Shown here: piece by piece, positions 10,831 to 21,184 of the stretch
Layout of the letters: each line of letters begins with the position of its first letter
How positions within the stretch are numbered: position 1 is the stretch's first letter
From: Allolobophora icterica
Taxonomy: Eukaryota; Annelida; Clitellata; Crassiclitellata; Lumbricidae
Assembly (NCBI GenBank): GCA_963556255.1
Contig: OY744604.1
Coordinates: 95,613,980-95,677,979 of the forward strand
Direction of reading: 5' to 3'
Length of the DNA: 64,000 nt
The notes under the pieces: model-generated
Seen by the model: only the letters and a program-made list of their open reading frames with translations
What the model was told of the DNA's origin: nothing
Database searches by the model: none
Made by a program: the position numbers and the translations under genes

Positions 10831-12359
10831 CCCCATCAAAGAAACTTAACATCATTCTGTAAATGTAAAATTCGACCAAATCGGACTATGGGAACACCCT
10901 CCCAAAAACAAGAATTTCAAAATGGCTGATTGGCGGTTTCCTAAGTAGGCCTAATACCAATGAAACAAATTAACGCTTTTATTTGCAGGGAGTAACATAA
11001 TGCTTTAGCTTTACAAGTAAAATGTATTAAATGAAAATATGTTTTAAAAAAATATGGCATCATCAATACATAATGAATAATGGTCGTGTTTTATTTTCCT
11101 GAAAACAAAGAGAGGACACGAGATAGAACATTCTAAATTTTGTTCGGTTATTCCTATAGGTAACCGTGCCGGTGAGCCTCTGTGAGTTACTTCAAGGGCG
11201 CTGTACCCAGGGGAGTCTACACCATAGAAACCTTGGAGCAAATGCTCCATCCAAGAAATAGGGGGGGGAAGATCTGTCAGTGTGTGTGCCACCGTTTTAG
11301 GGGGGAAGGAACGGGAAGGGGCAAGAAGAGGGGGAAAAGGGACGTTGCTCCAATGACTTAGGGGGATACACGCCTCTGGCTGTACCCGTGCTCTGAAGCA
11401 TACATACATGCAGAAGAGCTGGTGCCTTGCATAAGCGGACAGCTGACTGCTATAGCGATCTACTGCAAGCGCTCTGTCTGTCTGGGCGCCGGCTAATCGC
11501 ATGGCATTGAAAAAGTTTATAATTATAGCATGCCACTCACACAGTGTGCATCATGCAGGCGATGTTATTTGAGTTCTCTATGAGTTCTTCCACTTACATC
11601 AACACTTATTTCTACTCAAATCAACTTAATAATGTCTACTTATATTCAGTAATAAAAACTTGTTTGGCGCACAAACTGTTCATTCAAAGCTTGAGGCAAC
11701 CCCTCCTATCCGTGCCCCATGCCACCTCCCTTCTTCTCCGCTTTCCTATCCTTACCTCCCCTCACTTTTTGTCCCGTCCCCACTCTATTCCCCTCCTTCC
11801 CCACCGCAAACCCTCCCTCTCCCATCCTAAGCCCATTCCCTTTAAGTAGGGACTGTGGGGATGCGGGGTATTACCCCCGGAAAAATGTTGAGATAGTGTA
11901 GATGCTCGTGAGTTTCTGAACATTTTAAAGCCAATTTAAGCAGCCAATTATGGAAGCAGCATTTTCTGGTGCCTAAATATGTTTTAGAGTGCTCCGTAAA
12001 AGCCTGTCTGCAAGTATGATCATACCTTAAGCTGAGGCAAATTTTTTAAGTAAACATTTTGAGGATTTTTGCAGGACTCTAATTGTATTGTTCAACTTGT
12101 TATAACTTCCAATATTATGTATAAATTCAGTAACGGTTTACTACACAACAAACACTATACAAATTGCTGTAATGTAACAAAATAAAAAGTTAGTTCCTAA
12201 TATTCGACAACAAAACATTGAAACACAATAGAAGTTTAGGATAAAACTGAATTTTTTTACAATGTGGTACGTTTTTGTACAATATGTTTGACATTTTACA
12301 TTAAGCATATCAATGTGTTGAAATGAACATGTTTATAAGCTTATTCATGATGATGACGC
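10831..12359. other. No gene recognised; repeat copy and compositionally skewed tracts
   Basis: 10,865-10,960 is a partial copy of the tandem repeat at 5,957-6,262. A purine-rich tract lies at 11,255-11,345 and a pyrimidine-rich tract at 11,695-11,840. Open frames here lack codon structure or recognisable motifs and are treated as chance. Confidence 0.5.
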
Positions 12360-12721
12360 ATCATTTTGGCACTAAATGCCAAAGAGTTTCTGCGATGGCC
12401 AGAGCAGTCCCATCTCTAAATAACGTTCTCAATGTATATTTGTACATTCTGATGAACGTAAGGTAATGCCAAGCCATTTAATCTATCTTGAGACATTGTT
12501 GCTCTACTGAATGTCTTCATACGTCTTACGGCACTAAGCAATCGCTCGCCACGGCATGATCCTACCTGTAAACGAAGCAGAAGCTGCAGAATTATACAAA
12601 TATTGGGGTAGAACACTTCCTGGCATGACACTCCTTTAGAGTAGCTGACAACATTTCTTCTTGTTTTACAGTCAGAAAACTGAAGTTTAGACTGACGTTT
12701 TATAGGTTGTCGAAAAATCAT
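12360..12721 (-). pseudogene. hAT transposase C-terminal dimerisation domain remnant
   Basis: Minus-strand reading with YPNICIILQLLLRLQVGS, then GERLLSAVRRMK, then RLNGLALPYVH and NVQIYIENVI. This order matches the C-terminal dimerisation region of hAT transposases of the ZMYM/zinc-finger-MYM type. The rest of the transposase is missing. The left outer boundary of the giant palindrome (12,451) cuts through this fragment, so the mirror copy at 46,104-46,374 lacks the last residues. Confidence 0.75.
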
Positions 12722-13078
12722 GATCTAGGCCTGTAGTCTTCTAATCTTGGCTCATTTTAAGCTGTTTCTAAAAACTTATTTCGTAATAATTATGATTTAA
12801 AAAACAGATAGCTAATGTTTTAATCCCCTCCGGTTACCGGAACTTACAAAAGCAAAATGACGACGTTTAAAAATACGGCTATTAGCTATAATTATAAACA
12901 GTACCCAAGTGAACTATACCTCATTGCGTTCTGTCAGTGGGAAATTGTTTAATAAACAAAGATAAAATAATAATGTAATAAAATTGTATAGACTGGTTCC
13001 AAAGTTACTTAGACTGTGTTCGTAGGCCTAAATGTAAAAATCAGCATAGGTTACTCATAGACATTATTTACGTCAGAC

Positions 13079-13460
13079 CAGGGCTGTAGTGGTAAAATTT
13101 GAGGTGATCAGTATACGCTACCGGTGACCAGCGGCGCAACAAAAATTTGAAGACCTTTTTTAGGAATTCGTCTAAGAAAAATTTCAGACTTTTTACTAAT
13201 TCCTTAAAATTTTCTGACTTTTCACGATTTCGTCTCTGAAAAAGTTGATGACCTTTTTTTACTCATTCGCCCTAAAACCTTTAAAAACCTGCCAAAACCT
13301 CTCTTTTTCCTCCAAATTTCATTACTCAGGTCTCTACAGAGGTAAGTATACGCTGTATACCCGCGTATACCCTCGTCTAGAGCGCTGAGTATACGCTCTC
13401 AAATTTCGCTAGAGGTGAGTATACGCTGTATACCCGCGTATACCCTCGACTACAGCCCTG
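13079..13460. mobile_element. hAT MITE with CAGGGCTGTAGT ends
   Basis: Ends CAGGGCTGTAGTGG and CGACTACAGCCCTG; perfect 8-bp target duplication CGTCAGAC at 13,071-13,078 and 13,461-13,468. The interior has repeated GTATACGC/GCGTATAC segments. No coding capacity. Mirror copy at 45,365-45,746. Confidence 0.93.
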
Positions 13461-13619
13461 CGTCAGACGCTTGCAGAAGAAGCCAGGCAAAATAATGAAA
13501 TGCTCTATATTACTATTACACGATATCTTAATTCTCATGTCGAAGTAAGACGAGGCATACTTCGTCTTACCTCGTCTGGAGAATTACGACGAGGCACTCG
13601 CCTCGTCTTGCCTCGTACT

Positions 13620-14190
13620 GGCTACGGGCCTGAGCTTGAAAACTGCAATTCCTTCTCCCTTAAGCTTGAACCGAACCAAATGAAGCGTCTGCAACCTATC
13701 CAAAATTAAATAGCCAGAGCTGGCACTAGAACGTCCAAACATCATAATATCACTCCTGTAGTCAAATCACTCCATTGGCTAAAAATCCTAGAGCGAATTC
13801 ACTTCAAAGTCTTACCACTAACTCCCTACAATATTCCCAGCCCAAGTACCTCCTTGATCTCTTCACCATCCAGGAAACCCGCTCCACCCGATCCTCCTAT
13901 CTCAATCACTTTCGATCCCCAGTCACTACTCATCTTAAGTTCTCCAACCGAGTCATAATCCGCTTCGAAGTCCTATCACTAACGTACAACTCCTTACAAT
14001 ATTCCCAGCCCAATTATCTTAGTGATTTCTTCACCATCCGGGCAACCCGCTCCAACCAATCCTCCTCCTAGCTCAGTCTCTCTCGACCCTCGGTCACTAC
14101 TCATCTCAAGTTCTCCAACCGAGCCATAATCCGCTTCAAAGTCCTTTCGCTCATCTACAATTCCCTACAATTGCGCTCTGCGCCAAAAAT
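13620..14190 (+). pseudogene. LINE reverse transcriptase C-terminal remnant with internal duplications
   Basis: The plus strand encodes degenerate pieces of a non-LTR C-terminus: KSLHWLK near 13,765, then ERIHFKVLPLT and TTHLKFSNR. The segment TTCRAAGTCCT...TACAAYTCC...CTCAAGTTCTCCAACCGAG is present about three times in tandem (near 13,805, 13,965 and 14,135), so the fragment was internally amplified. Mirror copy at 44,635-45,205. Confidence 0.7.
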
Positions 14191-14599
14191 AAATACAGGG
14201 CGCCCCCAAAGATCAACTTAACCAATAACGCCCAAATTTGTTATCTCAAATATCATATTTACTATAAATCGACAATCTTTAATTGAGCCTGCGTGGTCAG
14301 CTATCTATCTATCAATTACTGGTTAAGAAACACTGGGTTAGAGCCATATAGGCGTAAGGAATTAGCGACTTTTGAACGCTATTGCTTGTTGGTATTTACA
14401 ACGACATTGCTGGCTTTCTGCATATCAGATTACAAAATTTACAATTAAGTATAACTGCAAAGCAGCAGCAGTTTCAAATCGATTCAAATCTGAGCTCTGC
14501 TATATTTGTCTGCTGCTCTTTGAATCTACATGATTTCGAAGTAACAACACATGAATCAATCGCTTTCAATATTTGAATTTTATATTCAAGCACGATTTC

Positions 14600-14841
14600 G
14601 TTTCAATAGAGAATAGAATAGGGAATAGAAACAACAATTGCGATGGAGATGAAAGATGCATTTGGCACCGGCAGACACCAGAGGCGCTGCTGTTTGCTTC
14701 CATTGAGCCAAATCCGCAAATCAACTGGCGCCTCCGGTGACAGAGAAGAGATAGTTTACGGAAACACGGCGTCTGATGAACGCCAGAATCTGAAGCTCTT
14801 CTCAAACGCCTGAAAGCGACCAAAGTCCTGTCAATCAGAAA
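14600..14841 (+). repeat. Dispersed repeat copy 1, left part
   Basis: Similar to 19,285-19,407: both contain CAAATCAACTGGCGCCTCC and AGTTTACGGAAA. The repeat continues at 16,673-16,857 after the hAT at 14,842-16,672. Copy 2 (19,285-20,404) is interrupted by a different hAT at a different site. Family unknown. Confidence 0.65.
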
Positions 14842-15182
14842 TAGACCTGGGAGTGACTTTGGTCAGCCAATCTGACCCCACTTGACTCAAAAGTGACTTG
14901 AAGTCGACTTGAAGTCGACGACTTGGAGCCAAAACGACTTGATCCGACTTGGCAGAAAAACAACCAACTTCCGACTTGAAGTCGACTTCTGACATTGTAA
15001 TAACGATTACGTACGGCTAATAATACAATTGTCAAGCCAATTTTGCCTGGCAAGCTTTACTTTCATATAGGGCCTACTAATGAGTAATGAGACCTCAACA
15101 CCTGATGAATAAACTTGTTAACATTTCGATTCGCCATTTTTTTAATGAAACGTACGTGTGACGTTTTAACATAGAATAACAA

Positions 15183-15271
<89 letters not shown>

Positions 15272-16672
15272 CTGGCATTTATAGCGCGCATAAACAAAAA
15301 CACATCTTGCACGAAAGCGCGTAACAGAAAAAATACTAGTCATAGTATATCTTAAACAGGTAGGTTTTAAGGTTGCATTTAAAGATCGAAGGTGACGTGG
15401 ATGTGCGAGTAAAGTCCGGAAGTTTGTTCCATTCAGTCGGTCCGGCTAATGCAAATGCTCGATTTCCAAACTTTCTGACTGAACGAGCAATGGCAAAGTC
15501 ACCTTGAGATAATAAATCGGCACGAAACCGATAAAAAATAAGTAAGTAACTGTCTAGCCCAACCGGGGTCGATAATCTCTATAATAGTTTTCCAGATCCG
15601 TGTGTCCTGCGAAAAACGCTCTAGAATGTCTGGAATGTGACTGCAACGACCTCCCTAAGACCGGCATATCACGTGGGTGAGCGAAGTTGGCCCGGCCCGC
15701 CGACACTCGACGCTGGGCGGGTGGACGTGCGGGCGCACATCTGCACGGACGGACGGACGGACTGACACATGAACAAACAGCGGTTACTAAGCCTGTCTGT
15801 GCCACCCTCCCTCCCGCCATACCTCTCCACCCCTCTCACTCCTCCTTCCATCCCTCTGCCTCTATCACTGCGTTCGACGACCTCCGTACCTTTCCCTCGC
15901 CCTCCCCGTCATATGACGGGCAAGCATCTTGCTAATAATGCTTATAATCAGTTAACATAATCTGGCTACACAGGAGACCCAAAGGAGTCGTAGATCCCGC
16001 TACCAGGGCAACCTGGGTAGTAATACAGTTTGATGGAAAACATTATACTTAACTGAAGACTCGATAGCATATCATTGGTATGTACATGTAATAGTAACAT
16101 AATACTTACTAAGGACTCGAAAGCACATCTTTAGGCTATATCTCTGCATGCTCATTGAATTTCAGTTGATTAAGTTGCGGGCCGTCAATTAGTGTTCCTC
16201 GATCACGGAAGACCGTAACTTTTGCTTGAACGATCGTAGGCTGGGTAGTTGGTTATTTATGGTGGTATTTTATTCCACATGAAGGCCCAATGTATCGTAT
16301 GGAGACTAACTGGGTATTCGTATGAGCGTATCATACCAGCGATGGCTGGTAACATTGTACATAATAATATCGCAGCCTAAGTATGCGGTAGAAGTTAGAA
16401 CTGGTAGGTCTATGCTTTATTCATTTTTGCCAAAACACTACAAAACTGCTTAAATGCGGCCATGGCCTCACGATCATTAGTTTGGCGTGATATATTTAGA
16501 TTTGCTTGTGTCTCAAGTCAGTTTAAGTCGACTTGTGGAAAAAACAACTTCAAGTGACTTTTCTTTTATAAATTCGACTTGGGGTCAGTTGCGCTAAGCA
16601 GAAACGACTCGACTCGACTTGGGATGACCAAGTCGACCCAAGTCGACTTATTGGGGTCGACTCCCAGGTCTA
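14842..16672. mobile_element. hAT element, 1.8 kb, TAGACCTGGGAGT ends
   Basis: Ends TAGACCTGGGAGTGAC and GTCGACTCCCAGGTCTA; perfect 8-bp target duplication ATCAGAAA at 14,834-14,841 and 16,673-16,680. Both subterminal regions carry many AAGTCGACTTG-type short palindromic units. The interior contains a LINE tail (15,185-15,545) and has no recognisable transposase. Mirror copy at 42,171-43,983. Confidence 0.93.
15185..15545 (-). mobile_element. LINE 3' fragment with (TTA)n tail, nested in hAT
   Basis: Minus-strand reading gives a non-LTR C-terminus (LLSQGDFAIARSVRK, then NRAFALAGPTEWNKLPD), followed by a short 3' UTR and a (TTA)n/(TAA)n tract at 15,188-15,269. The mirror copy (43,298-43,640) has a tract 18 bp shorter. 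Confidence 0.8.
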
Positions 16673-16857
16673 ATCAGAAACCAACGACTACGAAAGCCAG
16701 TGAGGCAGACAGTGCTAGACGGACGGACAGACACGCAGACAGTGGGCGGGGCATATGCCGGATGTTATCAGAGCCGTAATTTGATTGACGTTTTAGATCT
16801 GCGGTGCATCGCAGGGATGCACGTTCAGCAAAACAATTCGGAGCGTAATTGCGATCT
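16673..16857 (+). repeat. Dispersed repeat copy 1, right part
   Basis: Matches 20,213-20,404: CAGACGGACAGACACGCAGAC, GTGGGCGGGGCATATG, GATTGACGTTTTAGATCTG, CAGCAAAACAATTCGGAGCG. It ends at GCGATCTG, and the next bases are already Mab-21-like coding sequence, so the repeat edge is the break that removed the 5' part of the pseudogene. Confidence 0.7.
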
Positions 16858-17870
16858 GCTCAGCAGTCTTGATGAGCCAAACGAGCAAAATAGAAAATGA
16901 ACCATTGAATGCATGTTGTTTGTTCTATATTGATGATGTTGTTAGAATCGTCGCACTTAATTTGATTTGCAAGAAGTTTAGTGAAAATATGGATTTTAGT
17001 AAAAGGCAGATTTATCTTGATCTACGTCTTACACCAAAGGTGTTTGCTTATTACTTGACAGTAATGTGCGCCGAAATATTTTCAAAACATTTTGGATTGA
17101 ATCCTGATTTGCGTACATCGGCATTTCCTTTAGACCAATTTTATTTTGTTTTCGCCAAACAAAAGAGAGGCATTTTTACGAAGTCATACAATTATTTGAA
17201 AACTGCCAGGCAGTGTGTATATCGCAGAACGGATTCAGTGACAAGATATGCGACTTTAAGTTTGGGTACTTCGATTGCTAAAGAAAATTTTATTGATTAT
17301 CTAACGGAATGTGCTTTAGAAAATATGACATCATTCTACAGCGTGATCCACATAGACTTTGGAATCCAGTGCAACACAGCTGACTGTTATCGTGCGTTGT
17401 ACCTTTATAAATGTCGCCAATATGGTTAAGTGCTGCATATATGTGAAGAAATTCTGAAGGAGTTTGATCTGCAGAGTGATTTGAAGAAGTTTGCATTTGC
17501 GAATGTTTTGGTGATGACACCGTTTGACTCGTTTTTCGATAGAGACGTACAATCGTTGGTAGGATTGCATACGCTCCTTCATTATTTATCACCACTGAAT
17601 GATGATGATATGCGGAAATTTAGGTTAGCTGCGCAGTTTCCTTCCGCATTTATACACCTTGGCTCTCTTGTGAGGCATAACCGTGTAACAAGTTATCATT
17701 TTCTCGGAAGACATTTCCTTGCGAGATATTTGAAACTCAGATGTTGTATTGACTGTAATCGTCCCTGTAAAAAGAAATAATCTAATTTTTGTGCTAGGAA
17801 AAGTAGCTTGCCATTTGAACACATTATTCGTCGGTTTCTTCAACAAAAATATAAGAAAATTAATTGATAA
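16858..17870 (+). pseudogene. 5'-truncated Mab-21-like gene copy in left arm
   Basis: This third paralogue matches gene 2 from codon about 592 to near the end: PLNACCLFYIDDVVRIV, SKRQIYLDLRLTPKVFAYYL, NTADCYRALYLYKCRQYG. The whole nucleotidyltransferase and Mab-21 region is missing; a dispersed repeat abuts directly. A stop TAA at 17,427-17,429 replaces the GAA that follows CRQYG in genes 1 and 2, and a second stop lies at 17,778-17,780. Homology continues past both in the same order (FDSFFDRDVQSLVG, HFLGRHFLARYLKLRC). This is a dead copy; the mirror copy at 40,973-41,985 carries the same stops. Confidence 0.9.
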
Positions 17871-18401
17871 TCTCAGAGTATTATCAGGTAAATGACCAAG
17901 TGAACTACTGTTTTTCAATTGAAACGCTTTTCTTTCTTATTTATAGTTGAAGACTGTAAATAATTTAGGGTTAGCATTTTGTTGCCTAAAATCTTTGAGA
18001 TTTCATATTGACGCAATGTAAAGGTGTCATTGTAAAATTACAATATCAATGTCATTACAATGACCATCAAAGAAACTTTACGCAGTCCAAAACAGAGAAG
18101 AGGCATTTTTACAACTGTGCTGCCGTTAGCAACTTCAGGGTCCATCGCCTTCGGTCTCTTAAAACCACTACAATTGGAAAAAAACATTGTATAGCTTTGT
18201 TCTGTTTTGTTACGCATTACTACTTCTGCGAAAACAGAGAAAGTTCTTGGCACAGCATGAGTGGAATCTTTGGTGCTATTATAATGATGCTGTTTATGTA
18301 GCCGATTGGATTTAGCGTTCGCCGTGTAATGAACGTCTCTACACAGTGGCGGCGCGTGGGAAGTGCAAGGGTGTGCGGTCGCTGCTGTTTTCTTCCCTGT
18401 G
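17871..18401 (+). other. Pseudogene 3' flank, conserved with the gene copies
   Basis: Non-coding. The 3' flanking homology to genes 1 and 2 (GTTTATGTAGCCGAT near 18,290, TTTAGCGTTCGCC near 18,311) ends near 18,330, just before SINE-like sequence. No gene seen. Confidence 0.6.
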
Positions 18402-19045
18402 GGGTCCATAGTGTAGTGGGTACATTAGTGGCAGTGGTGTAGTGGGGCGGGAACGAGGGAGAACGCCGTTCCCGCACTTTTTTCCAGGGAGGGAACGCGA
18501 TCCCTCACTATTTTGCAGCATTTCTGCTGAAATAAATGAGCAAAGAAGACTTCAAGACTCACAGTTTCAACTGCTTACTTACTGGAGCCTTTCGCAGATT
18601 CGCAGATATATTTATATATGAGTTTATTAATTTTTTGTTATTTTTTTACATTCAACAGTTTCAAAAATAGCAGCGCTCACACTATACAAAATTCTTGCAA
18701 GATTGCACTTTTTGCTACAGTTGCTACTTCAATTTCCAGGCGTTCCCCCACTTCATTTTTTAGGACTACACCACTGATTAGTGGTAACATCACTGGCGTG
18801 AAGAGCAAGAGGTCGCGGGATCGCTTCCCGAAGCCTCCCCAAATTTAGGTTCACTCAGCCTTTCATTCGCGAGATGGCGCGATGTTAAAATGAGATGTAG
18901 GTCGTGATGGGCGCCTTGTATGGCTGCCGTATACAGTTAAATTCGACTCCTGTAATAACTTGTGATCATCCGTTCATACTGATTTGTAATCATACTGCGT
19001 CATTGTCAGTTTGAAGATATTAAACGAAGATTATTATTATTACTA
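18402..19045 (+). mobile_element. tRNA-derived SINE split by a MITE
   Basis: The sequence before the MITE (GGGTCCATAGTGTAGTGGGT) looks like a tRNA 5' half with an A box. After the MITE, GGTCGCGGGATCGCTTCCCG resembles a B box. A unique tail then ends in ATTAAACGAAGATTATTATTATTA at 19,022-19,042, a typical SINE 3' tail. It is called a SINE rather than a tRNA gene because the internal stems do not pair well and a long tail follows. Mirror copy at 39,798-40,441. Confidence 0.65.
18432..18776. mobile_element. hAT MITE with CAGTGGTGTAGT ends
   Basis: Ends CAGTGGTGTAGT and ACTACACCACTG; perfect 8-bp duplication ATTAGTGG at 18,424-18,431 and 18,777-18,784. It separates the A-box-like and B-box-like parts of the SINE at 18,402-19,045. 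Mirror copy at 40,067-40,411. Confidence 0.95.
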
Positions 19046-19284
19046 GCTGTAACCCGTGAAAAATCACGGTATATAAAACAATTATTGCAGTGATAACAAT
19101 TAAGCTTACTTCCCCGTTATATTATGACGTCATATTATAGGCCTATAGCCGTCGTTGGTTAAAATGCTCTAAACGCCGTCGTCATGCCCGTCGTCGTCAA
19201 GACAGCCGTCGCCAAGGCGGCAGTATAGTGACGTCACAATAGTGTTTGTTACGGGACAGACAGACGTACAACCGTTATTATGTT
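19046..19284. other. Unclassified repeat-like stretch
   Basis: Starts ACTAGCTGTAACCCGTG with a small CCGTGAAAAATCACGG hairpin and contains three TGACGTCA-type segments and ACGGGACAGACAGACGTAC. No coding signal; probably the remnant of another mobile element. Confidence 0.35.
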
Positions 19285-19407
19285 GTTTGATTACAATTGA
19301 ACCAAATCGGCAAATCAACTGGCGCCTCCAGTGACCGTGAGGAGAGTTACTCTTCCATAGTTTACGGAAAGAAGACGTCTAATGAAATCCAGAATCTCTG
19401 TTCGAAC

Positions 19408-20184
19408 TAGGGCTGTTAATATCGCGATAAAGTATCGCAATACTTGGTATCGCCGATACTTTTCTCAGTATCGCACCCAGTATCGCGATAGTTTTATTTT
19501 GTTGGTATCGCATGTGTATCGCCGATACTTTTTAGCCTGTAAATCACCAATACTCGATACCAATACTTTTCCCACTAAAGGACGTAGTTTTCTGGGCGTG
19601 ACAGTGCGCTGGCTTGATTCCAAAACCCTCGGAGGTCATGCAGCCAGTGTACTGTGGGTTAGATATCCTGCAAGGGGAGTAGGAGAGAGTGTCATAGTCA
19701 GGGGCGGATCCAGAAGCTCTGTCAGAGGGGGCCACAAATTTTATAGTCATCTCCCAAAAAAGTTGATGACCTTTTTTTTAGTCATTAACCTTTTTGATGT
19801 CTTCAGTCTACATCTACGGGACCCGCGTTCTGTGTACATTTTACTCATCCACGCCTACAGGAGGGGGGGCACGCCTGTGTAAACATCATAAAACGCCCAT
19901 AAAACACATGTTAAAAATAAATAAAAATTTCAAATGGGGGGCCATGGCCGGATTGCCCCCCCTGGATCCGACCCTGGTCATAGTATATAGTGCTTGACAC
20001 TTCTGGCACGTATTTATGTCAATAAACGTAAACTTACTTATCGAAAAGTATTGGTAAAAGTATTGGTATCGGTATTGCAATACTTTTAAGAAACAGTATC
20101 GGTATTGGTATTGCCAATACATTTAATAGGAAGTATTGGTATTGGTATTGCCGATACATTTTGGCAGTATTGTTAACAGCCCTG
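19408..20184. mobile_element. hAT MITE with [T/C]AGGGCTGTTAA ends
   Basis: Ends TAGGGCTGTTAA and TTAACAGCCCTG; perfect 8-bp duplication GTTCGAAC at 19,400-19,407 and 20,185-20,192. Subterminal regions are dense in GTATCGCGATAC/GTATTGGTAT-type units. A second MITE is nested inside at 19,699. Mirror copy at 38,659-39,435. Confidence 0.94.
19699..19976. mobile_element. Nested hAT MITE with CAGGGGCGGATCCAG ends
   Basis: Ends CAGGGGCGGATCCAG and CTGGATCCGACCCTG (14 of 15 bases match); perfect 8-bp duplication GTCATAGT at 19,691-19,698 and 19,977-19,984. It lies wholly inside the MITE at 19,408-20,184. Mirror copy at 38,867-39,144. Confidence 0.94.
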
Positions 20185-20404
20185 GTTCGAACACCTAAAG
20201 CAACCCAAGGCCTGTCAATCAGAAACCAACGACGCCGAAACGCAGCGAGGCAGACGATGCCAGACGGACGGACAGACACGCAGACAGTGGGCGGGGCATA
20301 TGTCGGATGATATCGGCGTCGTTATGTGATTGACGTTTTAGATCTGTGGTGCATCGCAAGGATGCACCTTCAGCAAAACAATTCGGAGCGTAATTGCGAT
20401 CTGT

Positions 20405-20881
20405 ATCTCTCCTCATCCACAGCAGACATGCGTAGTTAAACACATCATATGAAAAACACCATCACTCCACATAGCAGTGCTTCCAGAACGCAGCAACGTA
20501 ACTAGGACTTTTCGTTTGGGGAGCTTAAGCATTGAGTATGGCAACACGAATACAATGTTTTGCCATAAGCATTAAGCATACAACGGTTTGATTCAAAGCC
20601 CCCAAGCCCAACGCTAGTTACGTCCCTGCCAAAACGTTCGAAATTTTTGGCCTAAGCGTAAGTAAAATTTAATTTCCAATGGTGAGTTGCATAGGTCAAT
20701 TTTGAATTTCCAATGGTGAGTTGCATGCGTCAATTTGTTTATCTTCGGACGTATAATTATTTATGCGCCAAGCACTAAGCATATTACATGTAATAGGGCC
20801 TACAATGAACAATATGCCCATTCGACGTACGTCCGTTACGTTTCTTTTGTATTAGTCGGCTTTAGGCACAATTACAAACTA
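20405..20881. other. No gene recognised
   Basis: AT-rich. Contains a short direct repeat (TTTCCAATGGTGAGTTGCAT near 20,671 and 20,706) and a GTAACTAG...CTAGTTACGTC inverted pair near 20,495 and 20,615. No coding signal. Confidence 0.5.
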
Positions 20882-21184
20882 CAGTGCTTTCTCAGCCGGA
20901 ACGCGCCGGAACGGCGTTCCGGCACCTTTTTCAGCTACTAAAAAATAATTTATTTATTTTATTAATAAAAACAACCATTTACTTATTTTAATTTAATTTA
21001 AGTGTTTTGAAATATTTTCAGTGTTTATTGAGACCCCTCCCAACCCCTAATCCCGTTTTTCTCGGGATTTTAGCCCTCCCATAATTGCTCCGTTCCGGAA
21101 CCTATTGTTGCGTTCCGGAACCTATTGTTCCGTTCTGGAACCTATTGTTCCGGTCCCGAACCTTTTTTCTAGAAAAAAGCACTG
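20882..21184. mobile_element. hAT MITE, CAGTGCTTTTT family, copy 2
   Basis: Ends CAGTGCTTTCTC and GAAAAAAGCACTG; perfect 8-bp duplication ACAAACTA at 20,874-20,881 and 21,185-21,192. The interior matches the MITE at 2,129-2,370 in reverse orientation, with extra tandem GTTCCGGAACCTATT units near 21,090-21,160. Mirror copy at 37,659-37,961. Confidence 0.94.

Larger units (their letters stand above)
19285..20404 (+). repeat. Dispersed repeat copy 2, interrupted by hAT
   Basis: The left part (19,285-19,407) and right part (20,193-20,404) together match the repeat at 14,600-14,841 plus 16,673-16,857. The interruption is the hAT at 19,408-20,184. Confidence 0.65.

Noticed and set aside
11044..11502. 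Minus-strand frame of 152 codons
   Set aside because: No recognisable motif; lies over a purine-rich tract with skewed composition.
15554..15820. Arg/Pro/Ser-rich frames on both strands
   Set aside because: Overlapping frames in GC-rich sequence inside a hAT element; no domain or conservation.
18008..18409. Frames of 97 and 123 codons on opposite strands
   Set aside because: They lie over the conserved non-coding 3' flank of the gene copies and partly over SINE sequence; the homologous flanks of genes 1 and 2 are not open in these phases.
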